From: Bacteroides gallinarum DSM 18171 = JCM 13658
Lineage (GTDB): Bacteria; Bacteroidota; Bacteroidia; Bacteroidales; Bacteroidaceae
Length of the DNA: 43,513 nucleotides
Reading direction: 5' to 3'
Assembly: GCF_000374365.1 (NCBI RefSeq)
Contig: NZ_KB894147.1
Span: forward strand, 1 to 43,513
In this document: in pieces, positions 34,324 through 43,015 of the stretch
Layout: every line of letters starts with the position of its first letter
How positions within the stretch are numbered: the first letter of the stretch is position 1
The notes under the pieces: model-generated
Databases searched by the model: none
Seen by the model: only the letters and a program-made list of their open reading frames with translations
What the model was told of the DNA's origin: nothing
Translations under genes and position numbers: made by a program

Positions 34324-34820
34324 CGTTGTATCATGCTTCACCGTATATTATAGAGAGTCCGGATGTGAGTCATTCGCGTGACTTCCTGGATTTTGGGAAA
34401 GGTTTTTATCTTACTGCAATACGTGAGCAGGCTGAAAAATATGCTATGCGTTTTCTCCGCAGGGGGCAAAGAGCTTATATTAATGAGTATGTATTGGATG
34501 AGGATTTGTCTGAATACAATGTCATGACATTCGAAAGATATGATGAAGCCTGGTTGGAGTATGTAGGTGCATGTCGTAAAGGTAATGGTGGTGTGATGTA
34601 TGACATTGTTTCCGGTGGTATAGCGGATGATAAAGTTTTCAATACGATTGATTTGTATTTTGCCGGTGAGATGAGCAAAGAGGATGCTTTAGGAAGACTG
34701 GCTTTTGAGCATCCCAATCATCAAATCTGTATACTGAATCAGGGTGTAATTCTACATCATCTGATTTTTAAGAAAGCTACTGAAATAACAATTGGAGAAA
34801 GCAAAAATGATAGCAAATAA
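34320..34820 (+). CDS. DUF3990 protein, putative ADP-ribosyltransferase toxin
   Basis: The 166-residue protein begins MTLYHASPYIIESPDVSHSR, with the LYHAS segment comparable to the His motif of ADP-ribosyltransferases (H-Y-E group), then DFGKGFYLTAIREQAEKYAM with the Tyr-containing strand-helix. The third motif cannot be placed with certainty. DUF3990 is placed in the ADP-ribosylation superfamily. It sits between two DUF3791 genes and overlaps both, the hallmark of coupled toxin-antitoxin or modification modules. The target is unknown. Confidence 0.7.
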   Translation: MTLYHASPYIIESPDVSHSRDFLDFGKGFYLTAIREQAEKYAMRFLRRGQRAYINEYVLDEDLSEYNVMTFERYDEAWLEYVGACRKGNGGVMYDIVSGGIADDKVFNTIDLYFAGEMSKEDALGRLAFEHPNHQICILNQGVILHHLIFKKATEITIGESKNDSK

Positions 34821-35028
34821 AACTATTCTACAAATGAAATATGCCCGCATTGTGAGGTTGTTTGCAGAACGGGTACATTTGTCTTATGAGGATGCCTTGG
34901 GCTTTTTCTATGACTCGGAAACTTATGGTTTGATAAATGACGGAGTGGCTGATATGCATTGTATGAGTGATGAATATCTGGCAGAAGAATTAGTACTTGA
35001 ATATAATAGAAAAGTGATAGGAACGTAA
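34807..35028 (+). CDS. DUF3791-like small protein (second copy)
   Basis: The 73-residue protein (MIANKTILQMKYARIVRLFA) again has the DUF3791 pattern (ALGFFYDSETYGLI, ADMHCMSDEYLAEELVLEYN). The start at 34807 is chosen for the GGAGAAAGC site; it overlaps the toxin gene by 14 bp. It is only distantly similar to the first copy, so the two may contact different faces or partners. The hairpin at 35033-35101 ends the operon. Confidence 0.65.
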   Translation: MIANKTILQMKYARIVRLFAERVHLSYEDALGFFYDSETYGLINDGVADMHCMSDEYLAEELVLEYNRKVIGT

Positions 35029-35032
35029 TAAT

Positions 35033-35101
35033 AGAGTGATAAGCTGATAAAATGAAGTGATTTTTCTTTATTACCTTATCATTTTATCAGTTTACCACTC
35101 T
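35033..35101 (+). terminator. Long hairpin after the DUF3791/DUF3990 module
   Basis: AGAGTGATAAG-CTGATAAAATGA (35033-35055) pairs with TCATTTTATCAG-TTTACCACTCT (35079-35101) with two mismatches over 23 bp. There is no strong T-run. Similar sequence recurs near 35960-36009. Confidence 0.6.
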
Positions 35102-35120
35102 GTTATCATCTTACCGCATT

Positions 35121-35149
35121 TTTATTTCAGCACTCCCAATTCTTTTCCT
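35121..35149 (-). repeat. 29-bp copy of the kbl 3' end (left copy)
   Basis: Positions 35121-35149 are identical to 36025-36053, which encode the last codons of kbl (GKELGVLK and the stop, on the minus strand). Only 29 bp match; further upstream the frame does not resemble kbl. The two copies flank the DUF4160/DUF2442 module as direct repeats. Confidence 0.9.
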
Positions 35150-35201
35150 TGTTTTCTGTTGTCTTTATTAAAGGTGGGTTTATATTATTTCGTGCTTCTT
35201 C

Positions 35202-35232
35202 TTGTGGGTAATTAAATTATTACCTATCTTTG
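35202..35232 (+). promoter_or_regulatory. Promoter of the DUF4160/DUF2442 operon
   Basis: TATCTTTG at 35225-35232 matches the -7 box; TTG at 35202-35204 is 20 nt upstream. The start codon at 35257 is 24 nt downstream. Confidence 0.6.
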
Positions 35233-35256
35233 TAATAAGAAGAAAAAGAAATAGTT

Positions 35257-35496
35257 ATGCCTACAATATTTATCTTGTTCGGTTTTCGGTTTATGTTTTA
35301 TGCTAACGACCATGAGCCTATTCATGTTCATGTAATAAAAGGGGATGTCAGTGCGAAATTCGCATTATTCCCTGTTATGTTGGTAAAAAACAATGGTTTG
35401 AAGCCTTCCGAGTTGAAGCTTGTAGAATCTGTAATTGAAGAAAACCAGGAGGTAATAGCGGAGCATTGGAATAAATTCTTTAACAAAGCGAATTGA
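35257..35496 (+). CDS. DUF4160 protein (toxin-antitoxin-like)
   Basis: The 79-residue protein starts MPTIFILFGFRFMFYANDHE and has the DUF4160 signature PIHVHVIKGDVSAKFALFPV, ending with the EVIAEHWNKFF segment. DUF4160 genes are nearly always followed by DUF2442, as here, and the pair is predicted to be a toxin-antitoxin system. Which partner is toxic has not been read from the sequence. The next gene starts 6 bp later. Confidence 0.8.
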   Translation: MPTIFILFGFRFMFYANDHEPIHVHVIKGDVSAKFALFPVMLVKNNGLKPSELKLVESVIEENQEVIAEHWNKFFNKAN

Positions 35497-35502
35497 ACGG
35501 TT

Positions 35503-35916
35503 ATGAAGGACGTAATAGAAAAAGTATGGTTGACCGATGCGGCTGTATGGATACGTACAACTGACGGTAGAGAAGCCTGTGAAGAATTTGCGGATTATCA
35601 AAGATTGAAGTTCGCTACTCCCGAACAGCGTGCGAACTTTGAGGTGAGTGAGTATGGCATTCATTGGAGAGAGCTGGATGAAGATTTGAGCTTTGAAGGC
35701 TTTTTCCAGGAAAAGAAATCGAATCCTTTGTACGACTTGTTTATTGCTCACCCCGAACTGAATGCTTCTGCGGTAGCTCGTAGGCTGGGTTTGTCGCAAA
35801 GCTTGTTTGCGCAATATATAAGTGGAGCGAAGAAGCCGTCTAAACAGCGTTTCGATGAAATAATAGAAACGATACATGCGATAGGACGCGAGTTGATTGC
35901 CGTACCTTGTTTGTAG
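35503..35916 (+). CDS. DUF2442 domain protein with XRE helix-turn-helix
   Basis: The 137-residue protein has an N-terminal DUF2442 domain (VWLTDAAVWIRTTDGREACE, FADYQRLKFATPEQRANFEV, IHWRELDEDLSFEGF) and a C-terminal helix-turn-helix (ASAVARRLGLSQSLFAQYIS, GAKKPSKQRFDEIIETIHAI). The HTH suggests autoregulation, as for antitoxins. It is 6 bp after the DUF4160 gene. Confidence 0.8.
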   Translation: MKDVIEKVWLTDAAVWIRTTDGREACEEFADYQRLKFATPEQRANFEVSEYGIHWRELDEDLSFEGFFQEKKSNPLYDLFIAHPELNASAVARRLGLSQSLFAQYISGAKKPSKQRFDEIIETIHAIGRELIAVPCL

Positions 35917-35959
35917 CATTGAAGGATGCGGGGCATTCGATAGGAAAGCGATAGGGTGG

Positions 35960-36019
35960 CAGGGCGATAAAATGAAGTAACTTTTTCTTGTTACTCTGTT
36001 ATCGCCCTGTCGCTTTTTT
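35960..36019 (+). terminator. Terminator between DUF2442 gene and kbl
   Basis: CAGGGCGATAA (35960-35970) pairs with TTATCGCCCTG (35999-36009), followed by a T-run at 36014-36019. The segment GATAAAATGAAGT is shared with the hairpin at 35033-35101, so the two spacers look related. Confidence 0.8.
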
Positions 36020-36024
36020 ATTTG

Positions 36025-36053
36025 TTTATTTCAGCACTCCCAATTCTTTTCCT
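36025..36053 (-). repeat. 29-bp kbl 3' end (right, intact copy)
   Basis: Identical to 35121-35149. This copy is part of the real kbl gene, including its stop codon at 36026-36028. Confidence 0.9.
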
Positions 36054-37213
36054 ACTTTTATAAATGCTTCGATACATTTATCCAGGTGTTCCCTGTTGTG
36101 TCCGGCGGAGATTTGTACGCGGATGCGTGCCTGGTCTTTGGGTACGACGGGATAGTAGAAACCGGTTACGTAGATGCCTTCTTCTTGCATGCGGGCGGCA
36201 TATATCTGGGACAGCTTGGCATCGTACAGCATCACGGCGCATATGGCGCTTTGGGTGGGCTTGATGTCGAAGCCGGCGGCGGTCATTTTGTCGCGGAAGT
36301 AGTTTACGTTTTCTACCAGCTTGTCGTGCAGCGCATTGCTTTCTTTGAGCATCTTGAATACTTCGAGGCTGGCGCCGATAATGCCGGGGGCGAGCGAGTT
36401 GGAGAACAGGTACGGACGGCTGCGCTGGCGCAAGAGGTCGATAATTTCTTTGCGTCCTGTGGTGAAACCGCCCAGGGCGCCGCCGAAGGCTTTACCCAGT
36501 GTACCGGTGTAGATATCCACACGGCCGTAGGTGTTGTACAGTTCGCTCACGCCGTGTCCCGTAGCGCCTACTACGCCTGCCGAGTGAGACTCGTCTACCA
36601 TAACCAGTGCGTCGTATTTCTCGGCAAGGTCGCATATCTTATCCATAGGGGCTACGTTGCCGTCCATGGAGAATACGCCGTCTGTTACGATGATACGGAA
36701 ACGTTGTGCCTGGGCTTCTTGCAGGCATTTTTCAAGCTCGGTCATGTCGGCATTGGCATAGCGGTAGCGCTTGGCTTTGCAGAGGCGTACGCCGTCGATA
36801 ATGGAGGCATGGTTCAGTGAATCGGAGATTATGGCGTCTTCTTCGGTGAACAGGGGTTCGAACACGCCGCCGTTGGCATCGAAGCAGGCGGCATAGAGAA
36901 TGGTGTCTTCTGTTTTGAAGTAATCGGCAATGGCGGCTTCCAGCTCTTTGTGGATGTCTTGTGTGCCGCAGATGAAGCGGACGGACGACATGCCGTAGCC
37001 GCGGCGTTCCATTATGTTTTGGGCGGCGGCTATCAGGCGGGGATGATTGGAAAGTCCCAGGTAGTTGTTGGCGCAGAAGTTCAGCACTTCCTTGCCTTTT
37101 ACGGTGATAGCGGCTTGTTGTGCACTCTCAATCAGGCGTTCCTCTTTATAGAGTCCGGCTTCTTTAATTTCAGCAAGGGTCTTGCTGAGATGGTCTTTCA
37201 TTTTACCATACAT
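36026..37213 (-). CDS. kbl: Glycine C-acetyltransferase (2-amino-3-ketobutyrate CoA ligase)
   Basis: The 395-residue PLP enzyme cleaves 2-amino-3-ketobutyrate with CoA to glycine and acetyl-CoA, the second step of threonine breakdown. Conserved parts are FCANNYLGLSNHP, SVRFICGTQDIHKELE, VDESHSAGVVG, and the PLP lysine Lys241 in TGTLGKAFGGALGG. It is divergent from the threonine dehydrogenase gene that supplies its substrate. Its 3' end is copied at 35121. Confidence 0.95.
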   Translation of the reverse strand: MYGKMKDHLSKTLAEIKEAGLYKEERLIESAQQAAITVKGKEVLNFCANNYLGLSNHPRLIAAAQNIMERRGYGMSSVRFICGTQDIHKELEAAIADYFKTEDTILYAACFDANGGVFEPLFTEEDAIISDSLNHASIIDGVRLCKAKRYRYANADMTELEKCLQEAQAQRFRIIVTDGVFSMDGNVAPMDKICDLAEKYDALVMVDESHSAGVVGATGHGVSELYNTYGRVDIYTGTLGKAFGGALGGFTTGRKEIIDLLRQRSRPYLFSNSLAPGIIGASLEVFKMLKESNALHDKLVENVNYFRDKMTAAGFDIKPTQSAICAVMLYDAKLSQIYAARMQEEGIYVTGFYYPVVPKDQARIRVQISAGHNREHLDKCIEAFIKVGKELGVLK

Positions 37214-37322
37214 AGCTTTTTATTTTAATAGGTGATACATCGTTGTCTGAAGCTCTACAAAGGACATCATTTTTATTGGAATAAACAATATCTTTTTGAT
37301 AGAAAAATGAAAAAAAAGTGCG

Positions 37323-37330
37323 TATATTTG
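37323..37330 (+). promoter_or_regulatory. -7 box for threonine dehydrogenase
   Basis: TATATTTG matches TAnnTTTG, 38 nt before the start at 37369; TTTG at 37295-37298 is 24 nt upstream, a little farther than usual. Confidence 0.45.
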
Positions 37331-37368
37331 CGCCTCGGTAATGAAAGAATACCTTATAAAAGAGTTGT

Positions 37369-38331
37369 ATGAAAAATATTTTGGTAATTGGGGCCACAGG
37401 ACAGATTGGCTCGGAATTGACATTGGAGTTGCGCAAGCGCTATGGTGATGACCATGTTGTAGCCGGATATATTCCGAGTGCTATGCCGCAGGGTGAATTA
37501 AAGGCTTCGGGACCCTCGGCAATTGCCGATGTGACAGACCGCCAGTCCATTGAGGTTGTGGCGCGACAATTCAAAATCGATACAATTTATAACTTGGCGG
37601 CTTTGCTGTCGGTTGTTGCCGAGAGCCGTCCGGCAATGGCATGGAAGATAGGTATCGACGGGTTGTGGAATGTGTTGGAGGTGGCGCGCGAGTATGGTTG
37701 TGCCGTGTTTACTCCGAGTTCTATCGGTTCGTTCGGCGAGAATACTCCTCATGTAAAGACGCCGCAGGACACTATTCAGCGTCCGCGTACCATGTATGGT
37801 GTAACTAAGGTGACGACCGAGCTGTTGAGCGATTATTATTATACGAAATACGGTGTGGATACCCGTGCGGTGCGCTTTCCCGGAATTATCTCCAACGTGA
37901 CACCTCCGGGTGGCGGTACGACGGATTATGCGGTGGATATTTTCTACTCGGCGGTGAAGGGCGAGAGGTTCGTATGTCCCGTGAAGGCGGGTACGTTTAT
38001 GGATATGATGTATATGCCCGATGCCATTAATGCGGCTATCTCGCTTATGGAGGCCGACCCGGCACGCTTGAAGCACCGGAATGCGTTCAACATCGCTTCC
38101 ATGAGCTTCGACCCGGAGATGATTTATGCCGCTATCAGGAAGCATGTGCCGGGCTTCGAGATGAGTTATGAGATAGACCCTTTGAAGCAGGCTATTGCCG
38201 ATAGCTGGCCTGATTCTCTGGATGACTCTTGCGCCCGCGAGGAGTGGGACTGGATGCCGCAGTTCGACCTGGAGTCCATGACGGTGGATATGCTTGAAAA
38301 ATTAAGGGCAAAACTAAATAAGCGGCCGTAG
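37369..38331 (+). CDS. L-threonine 3-dehydrogenase, short-chain/epimerase type
   Basis: The 320-residue NAD-dependent enzyme has a Rossmann start GATGQIGSEL (8-18) and the catalytic Tyr143 and Lys147 in TMYGVTKVT. It oxidises threonine to 2-amino-3-ketobutyrate, and the divergent kbl product consumes this. This is the epimerase-type threonine dehydrogenase, not the zinc-dependent kind. Other sugar-nucleotide epimerases share the fold, but pairing with kbl is decisive. Confidence 0.88.
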   Translation: MKNILVIGATGQIGSELTLELRKRYGDDHVVAGYIPSAMPQGELKASGPSAIADVTDRQSIEVVARQFKIDTIYNLAALLSVVAESRPAMAWKIGIDGLWNVLEVAREYGCAVFTPSSIGSFGENTPHVKTPQDTIQRPRTMYGVTKVTTELLSDYYYTKYGVDTRAVRFPGIISNVTPPGGGTTDYAVDIFYSAVKGERFVCPVKAGTFMDMMYMPDAINAAISLMEADPARLKHRNAFNIASMSFDPEMIYAAIRKHVPGFEMSYEIDPLKQAIADSWPDSLDDSCAREEWDWMPQFDLESMTVDMLEKLRAKLNKRP

Positions 38332-38346
38332 AGGGGTGCGTAAAGG

Positions 38347-39189
38347 ATGAAACGATTATTAACGGGGTTGTTCGTTCTCGCTTTTCTGTCTGCGTGCGGA
38401 AACGGGAGGCCGAAAATAGACCCCTTCGCTACCATTACCGGAATGGTGGATTCGGCAAGCCATAGAGCCGATACGCTGCAACAGGCGGAGGTGGAGCCTA
38501 AGCCGTCGGAGGCGGACGAGTTGTTCGACGATTTTATCTTCAACTACGCTTCGGACGATGTTTTGCAGCGGCAGAGGACGGTGTTTCCTTTGCCTTATTA
38601 CGACGGGGATACGTCTTCGAAGATAGAGGAGCGTTTCTGGAAGCACGATTACTTGTTCACCAAGCAGAATTATTATACGTTGCTGTTTGACCGCGAGAGC
38701 GATATGGATATGGTGGGCGACACGACGTTGAAGTCTGTGCAGGTGGAGTGGATTTACCTGGATACGCGTACGGTAAAGAAGTATTATTTTGAACGCAAGA
38801 GGGGGATGTGGATGCTCGAGGCTATTAACTTGCGTCCTGTGGAGGAGTGCGAGGGCGAGAATTTCGTGGATTTCTACACCCGCTTCGTAACGGATAGTGT
38901 ATATCAGAGCAGGCACATCGCCAACCCGTTGCAGTTCGTCACTATCGACCCGGACGATGAGTTTGCCATATTGGAGACGACTCTCGATGTGAACCAGTGG
39001 TATGCTTTCCGCCCGCCGTTGCCTGCGGACAGGTTGTCTAACATCAACTACGGACAGAGGAACGAGGATAATTCGAATACGAAGATTTTGAAAGTGAACG
39101 GCATCGGCAACGGATATTCCAATGTTTTCTATTTCCGGAGGCGGGGTGGAGAATGGGAGTTGTATAAGTATGAGGATACGAGTATTTAA
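38347..39189 (+). CDS. DUF4348 lipoprotein
   Basis: The 280-residue lipoprotein has lipobox LSACG (Cys17) and Bacteroides-type outer-membrane targeting is unlikely to be excluded. Features of DUF4348 are FDDFIFNYASDDVLQRQRTV, FPLPYYDGDTSS and the ending WELYKYEDTSI. Function is unknown. It starts 15 bp after the dehydrogenase and murB follows after 6 bp, so the three genes form one transcript. Confidence 0.75.
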   Translation: MKRLLTGLFVLAFLSACGNGRPKIDPFATITGMVDSASHRADTLQQAEVEPKPSEADELFDDFIFNYASDDVLQRQRTVFPLPYYDGDTSSKIEERFWKHDYLFTKQNYYTLLFDRESDMDMVGDTTLKSVQVEWIYLDTRTVKKYYFERKRGMWMLEAINLRPVEECEGENFVDFYTRFVTDSVYQSRHIANPLQFVTIDPDDEFAILETTLDVNQWYAFRPPLPADRLSNINYGQRNEDNSNTKILKVNGIGNGYSNVFYFRRRGGEWELYKYEDTSI

Positions 39190-39195
39190 AGATTT

Positions 39196-40176
39196 ATGAA
39201 GATACCCAATACATTCGGATTCGATGTGAAGGCTACGGCGTATGTGGAATACGGCTCGGTAGAGGAATTGGAGGAATTGATAGCCGGAGGGCGTATCACT
39301 TCTCCTTTTTTGCATATGGGAAGCGGCAGTAATTTGTTGTTTGTAAAGGATTACGACGGTGTTGTGCTGCATTCGCGCATAGGCGGGGTGGAGGTGACTG
39401 CGGAGGATGATGAAAGTGTGGCTGTACGTGTGGGGGCAGGCGTGGTATGGGATGATTTCGTGGCTTACTGTGTAGAGCGGGGGTGGTATGGCGCCGAGAA
39501 TTTGTCGCTGATTCCCGGTGAGGTAGGTGCGAGTGCGGTGCAGAATATCGGGGCTTACGGCGTGGAGGTGAAGGATATTATTTCGTCGGTGGAGACGATG
39601 AACATTTGCGGCGAGAAACGTGTTTACCGCAAGGATGAATGTGGATATGCTTACCGGAAAAGTATCTTCAAGGAGCCTGGGATGAAGTCGGTGTTTGTGA
39701 CTTATGTTAACTTCGTGCTGGGCAAAAAGGAACATTATACGTTGGATTACGGTACGATTCGCCAGGAGCTTACTGCTTATCCGGCAGTGGACTTGGCTAC
39801 TTTGCGCCGTGTGATTATCGATATCCGCAAAAGCAAGTTGCCCGACCCGAAGGTGCTGGGCAATGCCGGAAGTTTCTTTATGAATCCTATTGTGCCGCGT
39901 GCGCAGTTCGAAGCGTTGCTGTGCCGGTATCCTTCCATGCCTCATTATGAGGTGGATGCCGGTCATGTAAAGATTCCCGCCGGCTGGATGATAGACCGGT
40001 GCGGCTGGAAGGGCAAGGCTTTAGGCGCTGCTGCCGTACATGACAAGCAGGCGTTGGTACTCGTGAACTTAGGCGGTGCAACCGGGAAGGATGTGGTTGC
40101 CCTTTCGGATGCTGTCAGGGCTTCCGTTAAGAAGGAGTTCGGGGTGGATATTCAGCCGGAGGTGAACTTTATTTGA
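39196..40176 (+). CDS. murB: UDP-N-acetylenolpyruvoylglucosamine reductase
   Basis: The 326-residue FAD enzyme reduces UDP-GlcNAc-enolpyruvate to UDP-MurNAc for peptidoglycan. FAD-binding features are [20 protein letters not shown] and [20 protein letters not shown] (read as [10 protein letters not shown]). The active-site Ser lies in [12 protein letters not shown] and the Glu is near the C-terminus in IQPEVNFI. It fits the type I MurB. It is 6 bp after the DUF4348 gene. Confidence 0.94.
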   Translation: MKIPNTFGFDVKATAYVEYGSVEELEELIAGGRITSPFLHMGSGSNLLFVKDYDGVVLHSRIGGVEVTAEDDESVAVRVGAGVVWDDFVAYCVERGWYGAENLSLIPGEVGASAVQNIGAYGVEVKDIISSVETMNICGEKRVYRKDECGYAYRKSIFKEPGMKSVFVTYVNFVLGKKEHYTLDYGTIRQELTAYPAVDLATLRRVIIDIRKSKLPDPKVLGNAGSFFMNPIVPRAQFEALLCRYPSMPHYEVDAGHVKIPAGWMIDRCGWKGKALGAAAVHDKQALVLVNLGGATGKDVVALSDAVRASVKKEFGVDIQPEVNFI

Positions 40177-40189
40177 GAAAGGTATAAGG

Positions 40190-40480
40190 TGGGGAGGATA
40201 GTATAGGGTTATAGTAGTATGGTATTATAATATATATAGTGTTATATAATATAGGGTTATGTAGTATAGAGTTATGTAGTATAGAGTTATATATTGTAGA
40301 GCTATATATTGTAGAGCTATATATTATAGGGTTACATAGTATAGTGTTAGTTATATAGCATAATTTATATAGTATAATAGTTATATAATATAATCTTTAT
40401 ATAGTATAGGGAATATATAGGGGCATAGGTATATATAAGGTATAATGTCATAGTATAGGGTATAGGCATGTATAATGCCT
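40190..40480. repeat. 15-bp tandem repeats after murB
   Basis: The core between about 40257 and 40360 has units such as GTTATGTAGTATAGA (two adjacent exact copies) and GCTATATATTGTAGA. Flanking sequence repeats TATAG elements less regularly. The tract nearly lacks C on the + strand and fills the 319-bp space to the next gene. Stops occur in all frames. Confidence 0.85.
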
Positions 40481-40495
40481 TAGTTTTTATAGTTT

Positions 40496-41260
40496 ATGGA
40501 GTTGATTATATTAGGAAGCGGAACCTCTACCGGAGTACCGGAAATAGGGTGTACGTGCGCCGTCTGCACTTCTGCTGATTCGCGGGACAGACGTCTGCGG
40601 GCATCGGCATTGTTGCATACGGACGATGCGACGATACTGATAGACTGCGGTCCCGATTTCAGGACACAGATGTTGCGTGCTTCTATCTATGAACGGATAG
40701 ACGGCGTGCTGGTAACCCACGAACATTACGACCATGTGGGCGGATTGGACGATTTGCGCCCTTTCTGCCGTTTTTCGGAAATACCTGTCTATTCGGATGC
40801 TTATACTGCCGGGCATCTGCGGGGGCGGATGCCTTATTGTTTTGTGGATAAGAAATATCCGGGTGTGCCGCGTATCTATTTGCAGGAAGTGGAAGCGGGC
40901 AAGCCGTTCTTTATCCGGAAAACAGAGGTGCTGCCGGTTGCCGTGATGCACGGGCGGCTGCCTATCCTGGGTTACCGTATCGGCGGACGCCTGGGGTATG
41001 TAACGGATATGCTTACGATGCCGGACACTTCGTATGAACAATTGCAGGGGTTGGATGTTTTGGTAATAAACGCTTTACGGACGCAACCGCATCCTACGCA
41101 CCAGAGCATATCGGAGGCGTTGGCTGCGGCGGAACGTATCGGCGCTAAGGAAACGTATTTCATCCACATGAGTCATAATGCAGGGTTGCATGCCGAAATA
41201 GACCGTAGGCTGCCGCCCCATATGCACTTTGCTTATGACGGTATGAAAATAGATTTCTAA
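40496..41260 (+). CDS. PhnP-like metallo-beta-lactamase-fold phosphodiesterase
   Basis: The 254-residue protein has LILGSGTSTGVPEIGCTCAV at the start, then the metal motif THEHYDH (His75, His77, Asp79, His80) and a C-terminal HMSHNAG segment. CTCAVC is a feature of the PhnP/RNase-Z-like group. It likely hydrolyses a phosphodiester; the substrate is not known, since phosphonate genes are not nearby. A possible second metal site is in VAVMHGRLP. Confidence 0.85.
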   Translation: MELIILGSGTSTGVPEIGCTCAVCTSADSRDRRLRASALLHTDDATILIDCGPDFRTQMLRASIYERIDGVLVTHEHYDHVGGLDDLRPFCRFSEIPVYSDAYTAGHLRGRMPYCFVDKKYPGVPRIYLQEVEAGKPFFIRKTEVLPVAVMHGRLPILGYRIGGRLGYVTDMLTMPDTSYEQLQGLDVLVINALRTQPHPTHQSISEALAAAERIGAKETYFIHMSHNAGLHAEIDRRLPPHMHFAYDGMKIDF

Positions 41261-41278
41261 ACTTTTTAAAACATTTGT

Positions 41279-41309
41279 TTTGTTTTATTAGTAGAATTGC
41301 TTACTTTTG
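41279..41309 (+). promoter_or_regulatory. Promoter of the DUF3352-like gene
   Basis: TTTG at 41279-41282 and TACTTTTG at 41302-41309, separated by 19 nt, form the best-spaced Bacteroides promoter outside the invertible segment. The start codon follows 23 nt downstream. Confidence 0.75.
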
Positions 41310-41332
41310 CCAACAGTTGATGAATATATGCC

Positions 41333-43000
41333 ATGAAGCTCCGACTCCTTATACGAATAGCCGTTATTGTGTCCATAGTGTTGCTATGTACGGGCTTCGG
41401 TGCATATTCGTTTCTGCGCTTGAATGCGGTGGAGAGCCGGCAGGATTTTAATCTCTTTACATTAGTGCCGCAGGATGCCACTGCCGTGCTCGAGACAGAC
41501 CGCATGGCGGATTTAATGGACGATATCAACGGGCTGCATTGCAGCAGGGACGACCATTTTCTGTATGTATCGGAGCTTTTCGTTTATCTGAAAAAATATC
41601 TCAATACGCTGGTGGGCGATACGCCGCATGGGTTGAGCAGGCAGATGAATAAGATGCTTATCAGCTTCCACGAGCCGGATAATCCTTTGAACCAGGTGTT
41701 GTATTGCAGTTTGGGCTCCGGAGATTACGAGTTGGTGGAGTCTTTCGTACGCAAGTATTGTTCCAGCACTTTCCCTTCCAAATACTTCGACTATAACGGT
41801 GAGGAAATACGTATCTATCCTATGGCGGACGGGCGTTTCCTGGCGGCGTACTTCACGTCGGATTTTCTGGCGGTCAGCTTTCAGAAACGTTTGATAGAGC
41901 AGGTTATAGATGCCCGCCGTTCGGGACAGTCATTAATGGATACGCAGTCTTTCCGCACTATGTATGCCGGCAAGCGCACTAATGTGGCGGCTACGGTGTA
42001 TGTACGTATGAAAGAGGTGGATATGGGCAAGGATACGGACGGCATCCGCCCGCAGACGCGTTTGGGGAGTTGGGCGGAGTTCGATATGAAGTTCAACGAG
42101 GATGCCATTTACTGTTCCGGAATCAGCCACGGGGCGGATTCTACCCGGACGTTTATCAACGCGCTGCGCAGGCAGAAGCCGATAAAGGGATTTTCGGGAG
42201 AGCGTCTGCCGTCTTCTACTTTCTTTTACGACCAATGGGCTGTTTCGGATATGGAGTCTATGTTCGGCTTTACTTCGCGGCAGGAGTATGCTAAGGCTAC
42301 TTATTCCGACTACATCAGGAAACGGGACGAGGAGTGGATGTCTTTTATGAAGGAGCATGCCGGAGAGAGTATCATGTCTTGCTTGTTCCAGTCCGGGGAT
42401 ACCGCGTACAAGCGTCCTTGTGCCGTAATGAGTATTGCCGTGAAGGATGAAGCGCGGGCGGAACGTTATCTGCAAAGTTTGCTGTATGCTACTCCGAAGG
42501 AAAAGGATGCTCCGGCAGTGCCCCGCACGTCTCCCGATTATAAGTTGTATCCGCATGCACGGAAATACCGCCAGTATATGTTGCCGCGGAATACCATGCT
42601 GACGCAACTGACCGGTATCACGGAATCTGCGCTTTATACCTATGCTTGTTTTTATAAGGGGGCTTTGTTGCTGGCGCCCGATGCGCAGAGTCTTTCCGCT
42701 TATATAGATGCTGTCGAGAATAAGGATGTGCTGGACGGCACGTCGGTATATGAGGAGGGGGTAGGCAGTCTTTCTCCGTATTATAATTTTACTATGATGG
42801 CGGATATGGAGGAGATGATGCGCCAACCGGAAAACTATGTGCGTCTGCTGCCGAATTTCTTCTTCCGGCAGTCCAAGTTTTTCCGCCATTTCGTTATTGC
42901 TATACAGTTTACTTGCACGGAAGGGGTGGTGTATCCGAATCTTGTTTTGCTGTATAAGGGGGAGAACTCACCGCAGATTACCCAGATTGACGCAGATTGA
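41333..43000 (+). CDS. DUF3352-like membrane-anchored protein
   Basis: The 555-residue protein has an N-terminal helix (LIRIAVIVSIVLLCTGFGAY) with the rest probably periplasmic. The opening of the body (FNLFTLVPQDATAVLETDRM) is the usual start of DUF3352-like proteins of Bacteroides. The body has long alternating strands and helices, e.g. AYFTSDFLAVSFQKRLIEQV and AVMSIAVKDEARAERYLQSL. Function is unknown. It has its own promoter and a repeat tract after it. Confidence 0.7.
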   Translation: MKLRLLIRIAVIVSIVLLCTGFGAYSFLRLNAVESRQDFNLFTLVPQDATAVLETDRMADLMDDINGLHCSRDDHFLYVSELFVYLKKYLNTLVGDTPHGLSRQMNKMLISFHEPDNPLNQVLYCSLGSGDYELVESFVRKYCSSTFPSKYFDYNGEEIRIYPMADGRFLAAYFTSDFLAVSFQKRLIEQVIDARRSGQSLMDTQSFRTMYAGKRTNVAATVYVRMKEVDMGKDTDGIRPQTRLGSWAEFDMKFNEDAIYCSGISHGADSTRTFINALRRQKPIKGFSGERLPSSTFFYDQWAVSDMESMFGFTSRQEYAKATYSDYIRKRDEEWMSFMKEHAGESIMSCLFQSGDTAYKRPCAVMSIAVKDEARAERYLQSLLYATPKEKDAPAVPRTSPDYKLYPHARKYRQYMLPRNTMLTQLTGITESALYTYACFYKGALLLAPDAQSLSAYIDAVENKDVLDGTSVYEEGVGSLSPYYNFTMMADMEEMMRQPENYVRLLPNFFFRQSKFFRHFVIAIQFTCTEGVVYPNLVLLYKGENSPQITQIDAD

Positions 43001-43015
43001 AGGCGGATGTATGGG

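Noticed and set aside
38359..39966. Very long minus-strand open frame (535 codons) opposite DUF4348 and murB
   Set aside because: Both + strand genes are clear family members; the antisense frame is rich in His and Arg as expected from reversed codons and has no family resemblance.
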